A stretch of DNA of 32,550 nucleotides from an uncultured Thiohalocapsa sp. (GCF_913062725.1 NZ_CAJXWY010000046.1:1-32550); one strand, 5' to 3'. Shown: positions 25,112-32,550, counted from the first letter of the stretch. Translations and numbers: made by a program. Notes: a model not told the origin generated them from the letters alone.

Positions 25112-25660
25112 TCAGGCGCCAGTGATCGCGTGGGCCATGTAATTCCAGCCATCGCGCGCGTCGAGCAGGCGGTAGTTATCGTTGTCGACATCGCCGGGGA
25201 AGAAGACGACCAGGCGGCCTTGGATGCTTGCGGCGGCCTTTTCCACCAGCTCAGATACACTGGAGACACCAAACAGGGTCCCCGTGCCCGAGAGCGCGAC
25301 CACGCTGTCCGCCGGCTGGGCGGCAACCCCGGCGCGTACCTGCTCGACCAGATGGCGGGTAAATTCCGTCAGCTTGCCCTCGGCATGGCCCGACAGCAGC
25401 TCTGGCCGGGCGAAATACTTGTCGCGCCGGCGGTGATTGGCCATCCACTGCGGGAAGGCGTTGGTGAGGTCAATGTGATGCCAGCCATGACCGGCCTCGC
25501 GGGTGCGCAGCTCGAATTCATCGATATAGACCCGCAGGCGCAGTTCGTCGCTGGGCGTGTAGACCAGAAAGATGACCTTCTCGCTGCCGGACAGGCCCTG
25601 TTGCCAGGGGCTGGCGATATGCTCGGCGTAGGCCTCCAGCAGCCGATCAAGTCTGCTCAT
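25112..25660 (-). CDS. brxB: BREX protein BrxB (DUF1788)
   Basis: 182 residues, typical for BrxB. It shows the DUF1788 features: VIFLVYTPSDELRLRVYIDE, GWHHIDLTNAFPQWM, DSVVALSGTGTLFGVSSVSEL and VVFFPGDVDNDNYRLLDARD. The ATG at 25660 lies 14 bases inside the 3' end of brxA and has GGAGG nine bases upstream, so translation is likely coupled. BrxB has no known enzymatic activity but is required in characterised BREX systems, where it is thought to bridge other components. Confidence 0.95.
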   Translation of the reverse strand: MSRLDRLLEAYAEHIASPWQQGLSGSEKVIFLVYTPSDELRLRVYIDEFELRTREAGHGWHHIDLTNAFPQWMANHRRRDKYFARPELLSGHAEGKLTEFTRHLVEQVRAGVAAQPADSVVALSGTGTLFGVSSVSELVEKAAASIQGRLVVFFPGDVDNDNYRLLDARDGWNYMAHAITGA

Positions 25661-26441
25661 GGCGCCATGCCTCCTCTTGTGGAGTCAGCTGGTTGGGGAA
25701 GCGGATTTCCATGACCTGGCCGCTGTGGCGGAAGATCAAGAGTCCGCGGCGGGATGCCTGCTGGAGTAGCGCCAAGCTTCGATCCTCGGGCAGGTTCAGA
25801 ACACGGACCCAGTCGCTGCTCAGCAGCCGTTGTGCCTCGCGCCCCTCCAGGTAGGCCAGGAAGAGGCAGAAGGCCAGATTGATCTCGGTGATGAGGGGCT
25901 CGACGCGCGTCTTGACTGTCTTGCCCTGCAGATAGCCGGCTTGGGTCCAGCTGCCGTTCAGGCGTTGCGCAATGGCGACCAAAGAGGCCTGGCTGAAGCG
26001 CTGATCGGCCCAGGCTTCGATACGTGCTTCCATCTGCGCACGACTGACGACGGCGCCAGGTTCGGCCTTGAGGATAACGGGCACGCTGGCGCGTAGCAGC
26101 GCATCGCGGGTCAGGGCCATGCTGAGCGCCAGCACCGGCTGGCTCGCGGTATCGAGCGACCAAAGCCTGCGGAACAGGCGAAACAGGCAGGCGCTGGGGT
26201 CGAGTTGGTAAAGGTCGCGCAGGTGCCTGTAAGTTAGCTGACGCGCCTTCAAGGTGGGTTTGTCGAGCAGGTTGGACGCGACAATCGCTGCAGGGTACTC
26301 CGTAGAGGTTGCGGTCTTAGGCAGGCCGTCGAGCAGTTGGCGTAGTTCGGGCAGCATAAGGGTGCGGGCAGCATGAGCGCCGCCGCGGCCAAACTTGAAA
26401 CCGAAGTGCTCCAGCGTCGTGCTGGGGGGTGTGTCAAACAA
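25647..26441 (-). CDS. brxA: BREX protein BrxA (DUF1819)
   Basis: 264 residues if started at the TTG at 26441; the first ATG is 28 codons later (MLPELRQLL) and would remove conserved sequence (FKFGRGGAHAARTLML), so the TTG or another non-ATG start is preferred. The body matches DUF1819: KARQLTYRHLRDLYQLDPS, FRLFRRLWSLD and TVKTRVEPLITEINLAF. BrxA of other systems is a small helical, DNA-binding non-catalytic protein. First gene of the leftward BREX operon. An imperfect inverted repeat sits directly upstream (26449-26532). No WYL-type BrxR regulator is found beside it. Confidence 0.92.
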   Translation of the reverse strand: MFDTPPSTTLEHFGFKFGRGGAHAARTLMLPELRQLLDGLPKTATSTEYPAAIVASNLLDKPTLKARQLTYRHLRDLYQLDPSACLFRLFRRLWSLDTASQPVLALSMALTRDALLRASVPVILKAEPGAVVSRAQMEARIEAWADQRFSQASLVAIAQRLNGSWTQAGYLQGKTVKTRVEPLITEINLAFCLFLAYLEGREAQRLLSSDWVRVLNLPEDRSLALLQQASRRGLLIFRHSGQVMEIRFPNQLTPQEEAWRHEQT

Positions 26442-26448
26442 GGGCTGA

Positions 26449-26532
26449 ATCCAAGAGATCCGTGTAAACAGGGCACACCACGCTGTAGCCTGCGATTGAT
26501 TGCAGCGATATTACACGGATTTTATCTTGGAT
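26449..26532. repeat. Imperfect inverted repeat upstream of brxA
   Basis: ATCCAAGAGATCCGTGTAA (26449-26467) is the reverse complement of the arm at 26511-26532 (TTACACGGAT, then TCTTGGAT with three extra bases). 18 of 19 positions match. The arms are separated by 43 bases and the proximal arm ends eight bases before the TTG start of brxA. It may be an operator with two inverted sites, or an RNA hairpin in the brxA leader. Confidence 0.6.
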
Positions 26533-26861
26533 GCACGGCAACTGAGTGCCGACCGCCTAACCTTTCGACAGCTATCGGCAGCGGCCAACGCACAATCAAC
26601 GAAATCTAATTGAAGCCTTACTTTAAGTCACTTAACAGCAGCCTTGTCGACCACGCGCTCGAGCTTGTCGTCTGAGCCGGCGGCCAAAGAATGTCGCAAC
26701 TGCTTCGAAGCAGCGTCAACGATTACGATCCTGGCACCAGCGTTCTCCGACTTTGGGACGACAAAGGCCGACGACATGACGCACATGAACATCTCCTACC
26801 GCTTGGAAAAAATCAAGGCCACGACTTGTAGTCTGACACAGGGGGGGGGAAGCGCGGATGC
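26533..26861. other. Junction region between the two divergent BREX modules
   Basis: About 330 bases of lower GC content, with no recognisable gene on the plus strand and a possible 52-residue ORF on the minus strand (listed separately). A run of nine G at 26841-26849 precedes the DUF4351 remnant. Promoters for both divergent transcription units would be expected here; none is convincing by eye. Confidence 0.5.
26628..26786 (-). CDS. Possible 52-residue small ORF upstream of brxA
   Basis: The frame reads MCVMSSAFVVPKSENAGARI and continues to DKLERVVDKAAVK, with GGTAGGAG ending six bases before the ATG at 26786 (another ATG at 26792 abuts it). The amino-acid makeup is protein-like: a short hydrophobic strand, then an amphipathic Lys/Asp helix. 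No family is recognised. It points toward brxA, ending 187 bases before the brxA start. It could be a leader protein, the tail of a lost gene or chance. Confidence 0.3.
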   Translation of the reverse strand: MCVMSSAFVVPKSENAGARIVIVDAASKQLRHSLAAGSDDKLERVVDKAAVK

Positions 26862-27273
26862 ATGTTCATGTGGCCGGACTTGGATATCGACCTGACGGAG
26901 GAAATTAGCGAGCACCCGGAACGTTTTCCACTTGTATCCAGTTGATGTTCATGTGAAGCCCAGATTGCAGGTGCTGGAATCCCTGCTGCGCTACTATGTC
27001 CAAGGCACGCAGCGGGTGGAGGAAGAGGACGTACGCCGCCTGCTGCAACAGACCTCCAATGGAGATCCCATCATGCAGACCTTTATTGACCGTTATATTG
27101 AGCAAGGCGAGCAGCGCGGCGAGGCGAAGATTGTGTTACAGCTGGCCGAGGAGAAATTCGGCTCGGTCAACGACACGCTTCGGGAACGTATCCTGACTGC
27201 GGATTCGCAGACGCTACTGGCTTGGTCGAAGCGCATCCTGACCGCCGAGACTCCAGAGGCGCTGTTTCACTGA
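26862..27273 (+). pseudogene. Frameshifted DUF4351/Rpn-type remnant
   Basis: Frame one, from the ATG at 26862, reads MFMWPDLDIDLTEEISEHPE and RFPLV before stopping at 26945. Frame two, opening at 26932, continues YPVDVHVKPRLQVLESLLRY and ends with GEAKIVLQLAEEKFG and LLAWSKRILTAETPEALF, the DUF4351 tail found in Rpn-like (PD-(D/E)XK recombination-promoting nuclease) proteins. Removing one base near 26934 would join the two frames, so this is probably a broken gene lacking its nuclease domain. It ends six bases before pglZ type A and may still supply translational coupling. Confidence 0.6.
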
Positions 27274-27279
27274 TCGCGC

Positions 27280-29799
27280 ATGCTCGACAAGATCACCCAA
27301 AGCCTGGAGCGGGCCTTCAACCAGCACCGGATCGTCTTCTGGCAGGATCCCACGGAGGACTTTGCCGAGACCTTCGCGGATCTTTCCATCGAGGGCGTGG
27401 AGAAGGTACAGGTCAATGGCAATGCCTTCGGGCTCAAGTACCGCATGCTGCGCCAGGAGCCGAGGCAGCAGTTTCTGGTCTATCGCCCCGGCCCGCCACC
27501 GGCGGATCTGGACAACTGGTTGCTGGATCTGGAACTGGCACACGGGGTGTTCCGTGCCGACCAGACCGCACTCATTCTCGGTGACCTGGGACTGCCATCC
27601 CGCTACGACGCTCTGGTGAAGGAACACGCCGAGTTCTTCGCCGCCAAGGCACGGCAGGAATGCTTGCGCGTCTTGCTGGGCGCTGATGACAACGCCGATG
27701 CGGTGCGTCTGAAGATGCTGGCCGTCTGTGCCGGCTGTCAGGGCGGGTTGAACGAGGTCATGGAGGTGCTGTTGCAGGAACTGGCCGACGAGACGGACTC
27801 GGCCCAGCGCCTGATTCAACGCAGCAACCTGGAGGCCTTTCTGTGGGCACGGGCCGAGGCCTTGTATGGCTACAGCACCGATTCACCGAGCCTGGAAGAT
27901 TTCGCGATCCAGCTGTTTCACGCCAGTTACCGCGCCGGCCTCGGGCAGCCGCCCGCGCTGAGCAGCGAGGCACGCGTGCTCTTTGCGCGCTGGAAGAACA
28001 GCCGCACCGCCGCCGAGGCCTTTCAGCGGCTGTCCGCGCGCTATGCCGGGGTCCTGGACATCGAGGCGGATCTGCCCCGGCAGGATGTCCGCGCTCTGAT
28101 CAAGATGGACCAGTTCGAGTTGATCGACCGGCACCTCATCAGTGCCCTGGTGCAGGCGGTCGCGCGCAGCGATCTGAGCCAGGAGGAGGTGGAGGGCTGG
28201 TTGCGGGAACGTCGCATCACCCACTGGTACCCGAACTATGCAGACTTGTACGAGGCTATCGGCCATGCCGCCGGTTTCCAGAAGGCGCTGAGCGCGGCGC
28301 GGCTCGAACTGTCGTCGCTGACCGAGGGCGTGGAGCGCTACACCCGGGTTTGGTTCAGCATCGACCAGCGATATCGCAAGTTCTGGTTCCATGCCGACCG
28401 ATCAGGCCAGAGCGGTCTCCTCGCCGAGATCAGCAATCAGATCGAGAACCACTACAGCAACCGTTACCTGCTGCCGCTGAGCAATGCCTGGCAGGATGTG
28501 ATCGATCGGCAGGCGGCCTGGGAGGCCGAGGAGATCCCTCGCCAGCGCCGCTTTTACGCCGAGCAGGTGCTGCCGTTTCGCCGCCGGGATCAGAAGGTGG
28601 TGGTCATTATCTCGGATGCCCTGCGCTACGAAATCGGCGAGGAGTTGCTGCACAAGGTGCGGGCACTGGACCGCTATCGGGCCGAACTGAGCACTTTGTT
28701 CGGGGTGCTGCCCAGCTACACCCAACTCGGTATGGCGGCGCTCTTGCCCAATCGTGATCTGCGGATTGCCGAGACCCCGGAGGCCAGCGGCGCGGCCGCA
28801 GCCGCGGTGAGCGTCGATGGTCTGAGTACGACCGGCACCGAGAACCGCGGCAGGATTCTGGCGCAAGGGCGCCCCGAGGATCGCGCCGCCGCGCGACAGG
28901 CCAGCGAGGTGATGCGTCTGGATCGCGAGGCCTTGCGCGCGCTGATCCGCGACCATGACGTGCTCTATCTCTATCACAACCGGGTGGATGCGGTCGGCGA
29001 CAAGCGCGATACCGAGCAGCGGGTCTTCGAGGCGGCGGAGGATGCGCTGGACGATCTGATCAAGCTGATCAAGAAGCTGACCGGCAACAACGTCAACAAC
29101 CTGCTGATCACCGCCGATCATGGCTTCCTGTACCAGCATCGGCCGATCGAGGAGAGCGACTATTCCACCGCCGAGGTCGAAGGTGAGGACATCCGCTATC
29201 GCGATCGGCGCTTCGTGCTGGGGTCCGGATTGCGGGAGGCGCCGGGCCTGCGCCACTTCAGCGCCCAGGCGGTCGGTCTGGAGGGCACGACCGAGCTCCT
29301 GATCCCCAAGTCCATCCACCGGCTGCGGCTCAGTGGCTCTGGCAGCCGCTTCGTCCATGGCGGCGCCAGCCTGCAAGAGGTGGTGGTGCCGGTGCTGCAT
29401 GTGCACAAGGCGCGCGCCAGCGATACCGAGACGGTGGAGGTCAACATCCTGACCGGCGGCACCCGGATGATCACCACCAATCAGCATTCGGTGGTGCTGT
29501 ATCAGGCCCAGCCGGCGAGCGAGAAGTGTCGAGCCTTGGCCTTGCGCGCGGGCCTCTATGCCACCGATGGCACCCTGATTTCAGATCAGCATGAGTTGCT
29601 GTTTGATCTGGTGTCTGAGAATCCCCGCGACCGGGAGCAGCCGGTGCGCTTTTTACTGTCACGCGCCGCGGACGCCTATGATGGTCAGGAGGTCCAGCTG
29701 CGGTTACAGACGCGCTTTGGCAGGACCAGTGCGTACCAGACCTATAAGAGCGCCAGCTACCGCCTGCGGCGCGCCTTCGGCGGGGATTTCGATTTCTGA
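27280..29799 (+). CDS. pglZ: BREX phosphatase-like protein PglZ, type A
   Basis: 839 residues, the usual length of BREX-1 PglZ type A. The N-terminus HRIVFWQDPTEDFAETFADL and FGLKYRMLRQEPRQQFLVYR is characteristic of this lineage. The alkaline-phosphatase core is intact: VVVIISDALRYEIGEELL (about 441-458), LLITADHGFLYQH (about 607-619) and FVHGGASLQEVVVPVLHV (about 690-707). It differs strongly from the type B PglZ at 12.2-14.5 kb, with only short core motifs shared by eye, so it is not a recent duplicate. It starts six bases after the DUF4351 stop, and its stop overlaps the next ATG by one base (TGATG), as in the other PglZ-BrxL pair. Confidence 0.95.
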   Translation: MLDKITQSLERAFNQHRIVFWQDPTEDFAETFADLSIEGVEKVQVNGNAFGLKYRMLRQEPRQQFLVYRPGPPPADLDNWLLDLELAHGVFRADQTALILGDLGLPSRYDALVKEHAEFFAAKARQECLRVLLGADDNADAVRLKMLAVCAGCQGGLNEVMEVLLQELADETDSAQRLIQRSNLEAFLWARAEALYGYSTDSPSLEDFAIQLFHASYRAGLGQPPALSSEARVLFARWKNSRTAAEAFQRLSARYAGVLDIEADLPRQDVRALIKMDQFELIDRHLISALVQAVARSDLSQEEVEGWLRERRITHWYPNYADLYEAIGHAAGFQKALSAARLELSSLTEGVERYTRVWFSIDQRYRKFWFHADRSGQSGLLAEISNQIENHYSNRYLLPLSNAWQDVIDRQAAWEAEEIPRQRRFYAEQVLPFRRRDQKVVVIISDALRYEIGEELLHKVRALDRYRAELSTLFGVLPSYTQLGMAALLPNRDLRIAETPEASGAAAAAVSVDGLSTTGTENRGRILAQGRPEDRAAARQASEVMRLDREALRALIRDHDVLYLYHNRVDAVGDKRDTEQRVFEAAEDALDDLIKLIKKLTGNNVNNLLITADHGFLYQHRPIEESDYSTAEVEGEDIRYRDRRFVLGSGLREAPGLRHFSAQAVGLEGTTELLIPKSIHRLRLSGSGSRFVHGGASLQEVVVPVLHVHKARASDTETVEVNILTGGTRMITTNQHSVVLYQAQPASEKCRALALRAGLYATDGTLISDQHELLFDLVSENPRDREQPVRFLLSRAADAYDGQEVQLRLQTRFGRTSAYQTYKSASYRLRRAFGGDFDF

Positions 29800-31526
29800 T
29801 GACCACTCCACTCGACGACAGCATCAACGCTGCCTTCCCGGGCCTTGTGGTCCGTAAGGATCTGGTCAAGGCGGTGAAGGGCAACGCCATCGTGCCCTCC
29901 TATGTGCTGGAGTTTCTGCTCGGGCAGTATTGCGCGACCAGTGACGAGGTCTCGATCCAGTCCGGCATCCAGACGGTCAAGGAAATCCTGGCCAAGCACT
30001 ATGTGCATCGCAGCGAGGCCGGTCTGATCCGCTCCAACATCCGTGAGAAGGGCCGTTGGAAGGTCATCGACAAGATCGCGGTCAGCCTGAACGACAAGAG
30101 CGATCTCTACGAGGCGACTTTCTCCAACCTTGGCATCAACAAGGTTGTTGTCGAGACCGACACCGTCACGGCGCACCCCAAGCTACTGGTGTCCGGGATC
30201 TGGTGCATCGCCGAGGTCGAATATGACCATCGCGAAGAGCCCAATACGGTCCCCTGGGTGCTGATGTCACTCAAGCCCATTCAGTTGTCGAGTTTTGACT
30301 TCGAGGCCTACCTGCAGGCGCGGGAGGGTTTCTCGACCGATGAGTGGATCGACCTGCTGTGTCAGACCATCGGTTTCGATCCCAGACATTTCGGCCGTCG
30401 CGGCAAGCTGCTGCAACTCATGCGGCTGATCCCCTATATCGAGCGCAACTACAACCTCATCGAGCTGGGTCCCAAGGGGACCGGCAAGTCACATGTCTAC
30501 TCGGAATTCTCACCGCACGGCATTCTCGTGTCGGGTGGCGAAGTCACGGTGCCCAAGCTGTTCGTCAACAACAGCAGCGGCAAGCTGGGCCTGGTGGGGT
30601 TCTGGGATGTGGTGGCCTTCGACGAGTTCGCCGGCAAGCAAAAGCGGGTCGACAAGGCGCTGGTCGACATCATGAAGAACTATTTGGCCAACAAGACCTT
30701 CTCACGCGGCGTGGAGACGCTGGGCGCCGACGCATCCATGGTGTTTGTCGGCAATACCCGGCACACCGTGCCCTACATGCTCAAGCACACGGATCTATTC
30801 GAGGAGTTGCCGGACAAATACTACGACAGCGCCTTCATCGACCGCCTGCACGCCTACCTGCCCGGCTGGGAGGTGGATGTCATCCGCGGCGAAATGTTCT
30901 CCAGTGGCTACGGCTTCATCGTCGATTTTCTGGCCGAGATTCTGCGTTACCTGCGTAATCAGGATCACTCGGACGGCTATCTGGCGCACTTCACCCTGAG
31001 CGCGGACATCTCCACGCGTGATCGGGATGCTGTGCACAAAACTTTCTCCGGCCTGATGAAGCTGCTGTTTCCCGGTGGTGGCGCCAGTGTTGAGGAGCTG
31101 CAGGAAATCCTGACCCTGGCGCTGGAATGCCGCAAGCGCGTCAAGGATCAGCTGATGCGCATTGATGATACCTATCCGGCAGTGGACTTTTCCTTCACCA
31201 CGGGCGATGGCGCCAAGGTCTCGGTGCAGACGCTCGAGGAGATCGAGTATCCGCGCTGGTATCAGCAGCGATCCGGGAGCGCAGGAGAAGTGGCCCGGGA
31301 GCAGGCAACCGCACCCGGACCGGCTGGCTCCGAAGCGGCTGCGGACACCAACGGGGCTGATCCCCCGCCCGCAAAAACGGCAACGTCGCCAGCCGCAGCG
31401 GGAAACAGTGATCCACGCGCATCGGCAGCACCAGGGTCTGTGCTGGGGCCACGGGATTCAACGCCGATGTTTCAGCGCAGGCCAGCGAGGGGCATCAGGT
31501 CTTCAGTGAGAACCAGACCGGGGTGA
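29799..31526 (+). CDS. brxL: BREX BrxL-like AAA+ protein, C-terminus frameshifted
   Basis: 575 residues as read. Conserved N-terminus FPGLVVRKDLVKAVKGNAIV with EFLLGQYCATSDE parallels the other BrxL. The AAA+ core has Walker A ELGPKGTGKSHVY (about 223-235) and VVAFDEFAG (about 270-278), followed by FIDRLHAYLPGWE. Homology-like sequence ends near residue 490 (EEIEYPRWYQQ). The remaining 85 residues are Ala/Pro/Arg-rich and read out of frame: from 31412 another frame encodes the expected C-terminal domain (listed separately). The AAA+ part could still be made; loss of the tail probably alters or removes function. Overlaps pglZ type A by one base. Confidence 0.85.
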   Translation: MTTPLDDSINAAFPGLVVRKDLVKAVKGNAIVPSYVLEFLLGQYCATSDEVSIQSGIQTVKEILAKHYVHRSEAGLIRSNIREKGRWKVIDKIAVSLNDKSDLYEATFSNLGINKVVVETDTVTAHPKLLVSGIWCIAEVEYDHREEPNTVPWVLMSLKPIQLSSFDFEAYLQAREGFSTDEWIDLLCQTIGFDPRHFGRRGKLLQLMRLIPYIERNYNLIELGPKGTGKSHVYSEFSPHGILVSGGEVTVPKLFVNNSSGKLGLVGFWDVVAFDEFAGKQKRVDKALVDIMKNYLANKTFSRGVETLGADASMVFVGNTRHTVPYMLKHTDLFEELPDKYYDSAFIDRLHAYLPGWEVDVIRGEMFSSGYGFIVDFLAEILRYLRNQDHSDGYLAHFTLSADISTRDRDAVHKTFSGLMKLLFPGGGASVEELQEILTLALECRKRVKDQLMRIDDTYPAVDFSFTTGDGAKVSVQTLEEIEYPRWYQQRSGSAGEVAREQATAPGPAGSEAAADTNGADPPPAKTATSPAAAGNSDPRASAAPGSVLGPRDSTPMFQRRPARGIRSSVRTRPG

Positions 31527-31690
31527 GCTTCGAGGCGCTGTTCTGGCCCTGGCTGTACGGCGCCTCCCAGATCACCATCACAGATCCCTACATCCGTCTG
31601 TTCCACCAGGCGCGCAACCGCCAGGAGTTTCGGCGGGTCAAGGGGTTTGAGATTACCTGGATGCGGATAAGGGGAGAGCAGAGTGAATGA
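31412..31690 (+). pseudogene. Out-of-frame, truncated C-terminal (MIT_C/PLD-like) domain of brxL
   Basis: In the frame with codons starting at 31499 the DNA encodes VFSENQTGVSFEALF, then GASQITITDPYIRLFHQARN, the conserved beginning of the phospholipase-D-like C-terminal domain seen at the end of short-lineage BrxL and MIT proteins. The upstream stop in this frame is at 31409, so a frameshift lies between about 31250 and 31499. After RNRQEF the sequence jumps to RRVKGFEITWMR and stops at 31690, far short of the expected domain length. This indicates an internal deletion as well. Confidence 0.7.
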
Positions 31691-31882
31691 GTATTGGGGA
31701 ACACGCGAGCAGCGTCTGTGCCATGACAGCTGTAGAGGCAGACATGGATTGGGCAGCTGAGGCATTTCGGGATCTGAATCTGGGCGACAAGCGTCACGAG
31801 GTGCGCCCAGTCCGCCAGCAGCGGCGCGCCAAGCGGGTCACGCTGTCGGAGCGGCGCGGCAAACAGCTGCAGGTCACTTATC
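31687..31882 (+). pseudogene. IS4-type transposase remnant
   Basis: From the ATG at 31687, the segment DWAAEAFRDLNLGDKR matches the N-terminal DNA-binding motif of Tn5/IS4-family transposases. The next segment, RAKRVTLSERRGKQLQVTY, resembles a much later part of such proteins, so the middle appears deleted. Homology ends near 31882, where opposite-strand coding sequence begins. No terminal inverted repeats were found. Confidence 0.5.
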
Positions 31883-32189
31883 CTGGCACTGAGAGGGTAT
31901 GCAGGCATACCAGGCCGTGCTTGCCATCAGCAGCAGGTCCGCGTGGGTGTTGTCCTGGTCGGCTTGGAGGTTGGCAACCCAGTAGTCCTTCCCGTGGCCG
32001 TCCAGATAGAAACTGCGGTAGGCGTAGTCGAACAGGATGCAACGGGCATACGGTCCGTCGGCAGACTCTCACCGGAGCGCGAACCGGCCTTACCGGGCTC
32101 AGGCACGTAGAGGCGGAAATGGCTCGAAAGTCGCCGCCGAGGGCGGAGGAGACGAACTCGAACAGCAGCAGGTCGCGATGCAGCTTCAT
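31874..32189 (-). pseudogene. Unidentified gene with two apparent frameshifts
   Basis: Three consecutive protein-like segments lie in three frames. MKLHRDLLLFEFVSSALGGD starts from the ATG at 32189. HFRLYVPEPGKAGSRSGES follows after a shift near 32130. YARCILFDYAYRSFYLDGHG, with DYWVANLQADQDNTHADLLL to a stop at 31874, follows after a shift near 32065. The residue composition looks genuinely coding, but I do not recognise the family. It follows the PIN-toxin fragment by ten bases on the same strand. Confidence 0.45.
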
Positions 32190-32199
32190 CGGCAGAGGC

Positions 32200-32460
32200 T
32201 CACCAGACCGGCACGGGATAGGCGCGCACGGCCGGATCGACGGTCGCGAGCGTCAAGCCATGCTCCAACGCTTGGCAGACCAGCATGCGGTCGAACGGAT
32301 CGCGGTGCAGGTCCGGCAGGCCGGCGAGACGCGCGACGCTGGGCTCATCCAAGGGCAGGGTCTCTATGCGGTGCCGACGCCGTTGCTCGGGCAGGTAGAT
32401 GTGCGGTGATGCCGGGAGCGGCAGCTTGCCGAGCCGATATTTGACGAGCGCCTCCCGGTG
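32200..32460 (-). pseudogene. PIN-domain (VapC-like) toxin, C-terminal fragment
   Basis: The frame reads REALVKYRLGKLPLP, then RIETLPLDEPSVARLAGLPD and LHRDPFDRMLVCQALEHG, ending LTLATVDPAVRAYPVPVW. The HRDPFDRmlv-qA and T-D-p-i-r-Y blocks are the C-terminal half of VapC PIN ribonucleases, with two of the acidic metal ligands. The N-terminal strand with the first catalytic Asp (LLDTH-type) is not found upstream in this frame, so this is a truncated or frameshifted toxin. No VapB antitoxin is visible. Confidence 0.65.
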
Positions 32461-32550
32461 AATGTCAAGATAGTTGTGTGTGCCGCAGCAATGTGGCTTC
32501 GGTCGGCACGGAGCTGACCGGGCAGCATGAGAAGCTGCCGAAGCGATGGC
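32461..32550. other. Right edge, nothing recognised
   Basis: The last 90 bases carry no recognisable gene start, RNA or repeat. They lie where the N-terminal half of the PIN toxin would be expected, but neither strand gives the corresponding motif. Confidence 0.4.

Noticed and set aside
26841..26849. Run of nine G as a phase-variable tract controlling a gene
   Set aside because: It is just upstream of a broken DUF4351 remnant and not within or at the promoter of an intact gene that I can identify, so phase variation is not supported.

Overview
The window is GC-rich (mostly 60-70% G+C by eye) and looks like a gammaproteobacterial chromosome, perhaps a purple-sulfur or related Chromatiales-type bacterium. 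That placement is inferred from gene content and composition only. The sequence has three zones: ordinary metabolic and regulatory genes (1-9.3 kb), a large BREX-type phage-defence island (10.1-31.7 kb), and decayed mobile-element or toxin remnants at the island's edges and junctions.

Left zone. The 5' end of an unidentified coiled-coil ORF is cut by the window edge. It is followed by a CynR-like LysR regulator, a convergent PhzF-family enzyme and an ExoD-family membrane protein. Next comes a sigma-54 regulon: a GAF/AAA+/Fis-type enhancer-binding activator with its own -24/-12 promoter, then a second, near-consensus -24/-12 promoter preceded by three identical TGTCGACA palindromes. That promoter drives OsmC-like, acyl-CoA-dehydrogenase-like, DUF302 and rubredoxin::FAD-reductase fusion genes. 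The last four probably form one redox operon controlled by the adjacent activator.

Central zone. The minus strand carries a nine-gene BREX operon running leftward from 26.4 to 10.1 kb: brxA, brxB, brxC, a Fic gene with an AbiEi-like N-terminus, pglX, an AAA ATPase, a DUF4276 TOPRIM-like protein, pglZ (type B) and a long brxL with a Lon-like C-terminus. The last five genes are joined by 1-4 nt stop/start overlaps. The Fic gene has its own AT-rich promoter with two perfect 18-bp direct repeats. The pglX target-recognition region is a low-GC patch of about 35% G+C inside a gene of about 68%.

Right zone. Diverging from brxA on the plus strand is a second PglZ/BrxL pair of a different lineage (PglZ type A plus a BrxL that has lost its C-terminal domain by frameshift and deletion). 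It sits behind a frameshifted DUF4351/Rpn-like remnant. The locus is therefore a hybrid BREX island with two non-orthologous PglZ-BrxL effector modules, one set of BrxA/B/C/PglX, and two embedded candidate defence or toxin cassettes (Fic; AAA+DUF4276). Beyond 31.7 kb lie an IS4-type transposase remnant, a doubly frameshifted unknown gene and a PIN-domain (VapC-like) toxin fragment. An IS91-type transposase remnant marks the other edge. No tRNA, rRNA or CRISPR array was recognised.
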